Positions 62,486-64,000 of a stretch of DNA of 64,000 bases are shown here, in pieces. The DNA is from Allacma fusca (taxonomy: Eukaryota > Arthropoda > Collembola > Symphypleona > Sminthuridae), in NCBI GenBank assembly GCA_947179485.1, contig OX359247.1, positions 41,020,801-41,084,800 on the forward strand, read 5' to 3'. The translations under genes and the position numbers were made by a program. The stretch's first letter is position 1. The number at the start of each line of letters is the position of its first letter. The notes beneath the pieces are model-generated. The model ran no database searches, had not been told where the DNA came from, and saw only the letters and a list, made by a program, of their open reading frames with translations.

Positions 62486-63460
62486 CATTGGTGGGCACCC
62501 TCACGAGGTATGAGTTCTTCCCTCGCCCTCAATTTTTAATGGATTAGAGCGAGTTCCTATCATAAAAGAAGGGCTCTCACATAAATGAGGGCGAGGTGTA
62601 GCAAAATGTATGTACTAAAACGAGGGCGAGAGTGAGTACTAAAAGCTAGTCCTCATGAAGTTTGAACAGCAGTATTAAATCCCGCGAGATAATTCTCGCT
62701 TTTCCTTTTTGTCGTGTCTTTTTGTCATAAACGAGTATGAAGAATTAGTTCAAGATATTAAAAATTAGCTAAAGTTAGGAAGAATTGTCTAAATGTCTGG
62801 AGAATTAAGGGAATGTTTGAAGGTCTATGGGACTGGACTGGATGGGATAACTATTTGAGGCGACAAAAATTTTTCAAGGGACAAATAATTTACTGTGCAA
62901 CTTTTTGACGAGACAGACAAATATTTGACAACGGTTTGACTAGAAGGGGACAAATATTTCACTGGACAACTTTTCCACGGATCAGGACAAGGTTTCATGT
63001 GATGGGACTTTTCGCACTTCTCACGCCATTGATGGGTCATGCTAGACTAGAGATGGGACCTGGAAGCGAGATTTTTGAATCGGGCCGGGTTCGGGCTAAT
63101 AAATTATTTTTTCGGGTTTCTTCCGGGTTCGGGCCTGAATCCCACCTCTAATGGGCAATTAGTTATACCTAGCTCTCACCTCACGAGGTTAGCAGTTAAG
63201 TCTATTTGCACTCGCGATCGTCTAAACCTTCATGATAAGCGACGCTTCTACTCGCCCTCAGACTCGATGGGCGAGGGTGAGTGCTTGTTGTTAAAAGTAG
63301 AACGTCATGGGCCCGTGTTAGTTAGATTGCAATGCACTGGCAGTTATACTGTACTTAAATGGACTCATCAGGCCGAGGGAGAGGTCTTATCATTTAGAGT
63401 AGGCCCTCACGAGTCTGATTGTGAGTGCGAGTTCCAGCGTAAGCTGTCGTGAGGGTATGG
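62486..63460. repeat. GAGGGCGAG-repeat segment, probable hAT-like MITE relic(s)
   Basis: The left end CATTGGTGGGCACCCTCACGA resembles the CAGTGGTGGGCA end of family C. TCGTGAGGGT at about 63448 is its partial inverse. GAGGGCGAG, CTCGCCCTC and CCTCACGAGG phrases recur in both orientations. No 8-bp duplication was found and an inner 103-bp MITE interrupts it, so the borders are tentative. Confidence 0.5.
63048..63150. mobile_element. Short MITE with TAGAGATGGGA ends
   Basis: The ends TAGAGATGGGA and TCCCACCTCTA are inverted with one mismatch over 103 bp. The interior has GGGTTCGGGC twice. No clear 8-bp duplication was found. The ends fit the TAG-type hAT MITEs. Confidence 0.6.
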
Positions 63461-64000
63461 ATGACGACAAGATTTTTTACATACCTTGTGAGAGCGAGGG
63501 ATGTAAAAATGTCCATCTATCTGATCTGATTGTGAGAGACGTCGAATTTACCCGCTCTAAAATTACCAATTGAATGCAATAGTATCGTTAAGCAATCTAA
63601 GATTGCTTAAAGATGGGAACTGGGACAAACCGTTCCAATCCAGCCGTTCTTCCAAAACTCTCTTTTGTAATCAACAATAATTATCATAGCGAGATTTACT
63701 TACGCAGTAAAATCTAGTTATAAGAAATTTGGTAAAGTAATTTACCTTATAAAAAATAACTCATTTAAACAGTCTTAATTATTGCGCAAATCGACGTCGG
63801 GAAAGAAAAAATGCATCCCTTATAACTAGACTCCCCTTATATGTACTTGCATTCCTAAAAACGAGATTTTAATTTATTCATTTTTAAATGACAAAACCCA
63901 GAGATTTTGATGGATATTTGAGTGTAGAATTTAGCTGCATTTCACTTAAACCGATTAAGTCATTAATACTTTCCGTCTGGTGTTACATTGTTTAGGTATC

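Larger units (their letters stand above)
62402..64000. other. Repeat-rich right end of the window
   Basis: It contains the GAGGGCGAG-rich element-like segment (62486-63460), a short MITE (63048-63150), and from 63460 to the edge AT-rich sequence with no recognised gene. No convincing terminal kinase exon was found here. Confidence 0.5.

Noticed and set aside
63590-63680. Candidate last kinase exon (frame reading CLKMGTGTNRSNP)
   Set aside because: It resembles the RTK CWxxxPxxRP region only loosely, lacks the Trp and sits beside a small palindrome; phase and acceptor are not convincing.
1-64000. Virus-derived or LTR elements, CRISPR arrays, rRNA genes
   Set aside because: No capsid, envelope, integrase or long terminal repeat signal was seen, no spaced direct-repeat array, and no rRNA-like sequence.

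Overview
The window looks like arthropod nuclear DNA, most likely a hexapod and plausibly a springtail. It is AT-rich, and its genes are split by short GT..AG introns. The gene content includes a methuselah-type receptor, ZAD-like C2H2 zinc-finger genes (an arthropod-type family), a CYP2-clan-like P450 relic and a secreted CRAL-TRIO protein. The taxon is an inference; no rRNA or mitochondrial marker is present.

Layout. 1-1270 holds the endonuclease part of a LINE that runs off the left edge. About 1.3-16.6 kb is mostly gene-poor and contains a 1.86 kb non-autonomous hAT-like element (11447-13303) with a second hAT-like element nested inside it. 16.6-22 kb carries a ten-exon class B1 (secretin/CRF-type) neuropeptide receptor on the minus strand. 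Two minus-strand exons of an unrecognised gene lie at 26.1-26.7 kb. 27.3-32.8 kb is a complete eight-exon methuselah-like receptor with a possible alternative last exon. 36.8-38.6 kb is a decayed cytochrome P450 gene. 40.7-42.6 kb encodes a secreted CRAL-TRIO protein and 44.4-45.3 kb an orphan four-pass membrane protein. 45.9-50.0 kb holds two tandem ZAD-like zinc-finger genes. 51.0-56.9 kb holds two convergent, intact copies of ribosomal protein gene RpL37, separated and flanked by hAT-like MITEs. 59.2-61.4 kb encodes a receptor tyrosine kinase-like protein with a degraded catalytic core (predicted pseudokinase). A second copy of the 11.4 kb hAT family follows at once, then more MITE-like repeats to the right edge.

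Most coding genes were rebuilt by hand from splice sites, intron phase and family motifs, because their exons are too short to show as long open frames. All splice models are predictions without transcript support.

The best leads are: (i) the RpL37 pair, where exons 2-3 are almost identical, while the introns are visibly diverged and exon 4 carries nine silent differences; (ii) the membrane pseudokinase with PLD for HRD and SFG for DFG; (iii) several hAT-like MITE families with 8-bp target-site duplications, one nested insertion dated by an empty site in its sister copy, and subterminal regions built from family-specific short repeats. No virus-derived element was recognised.
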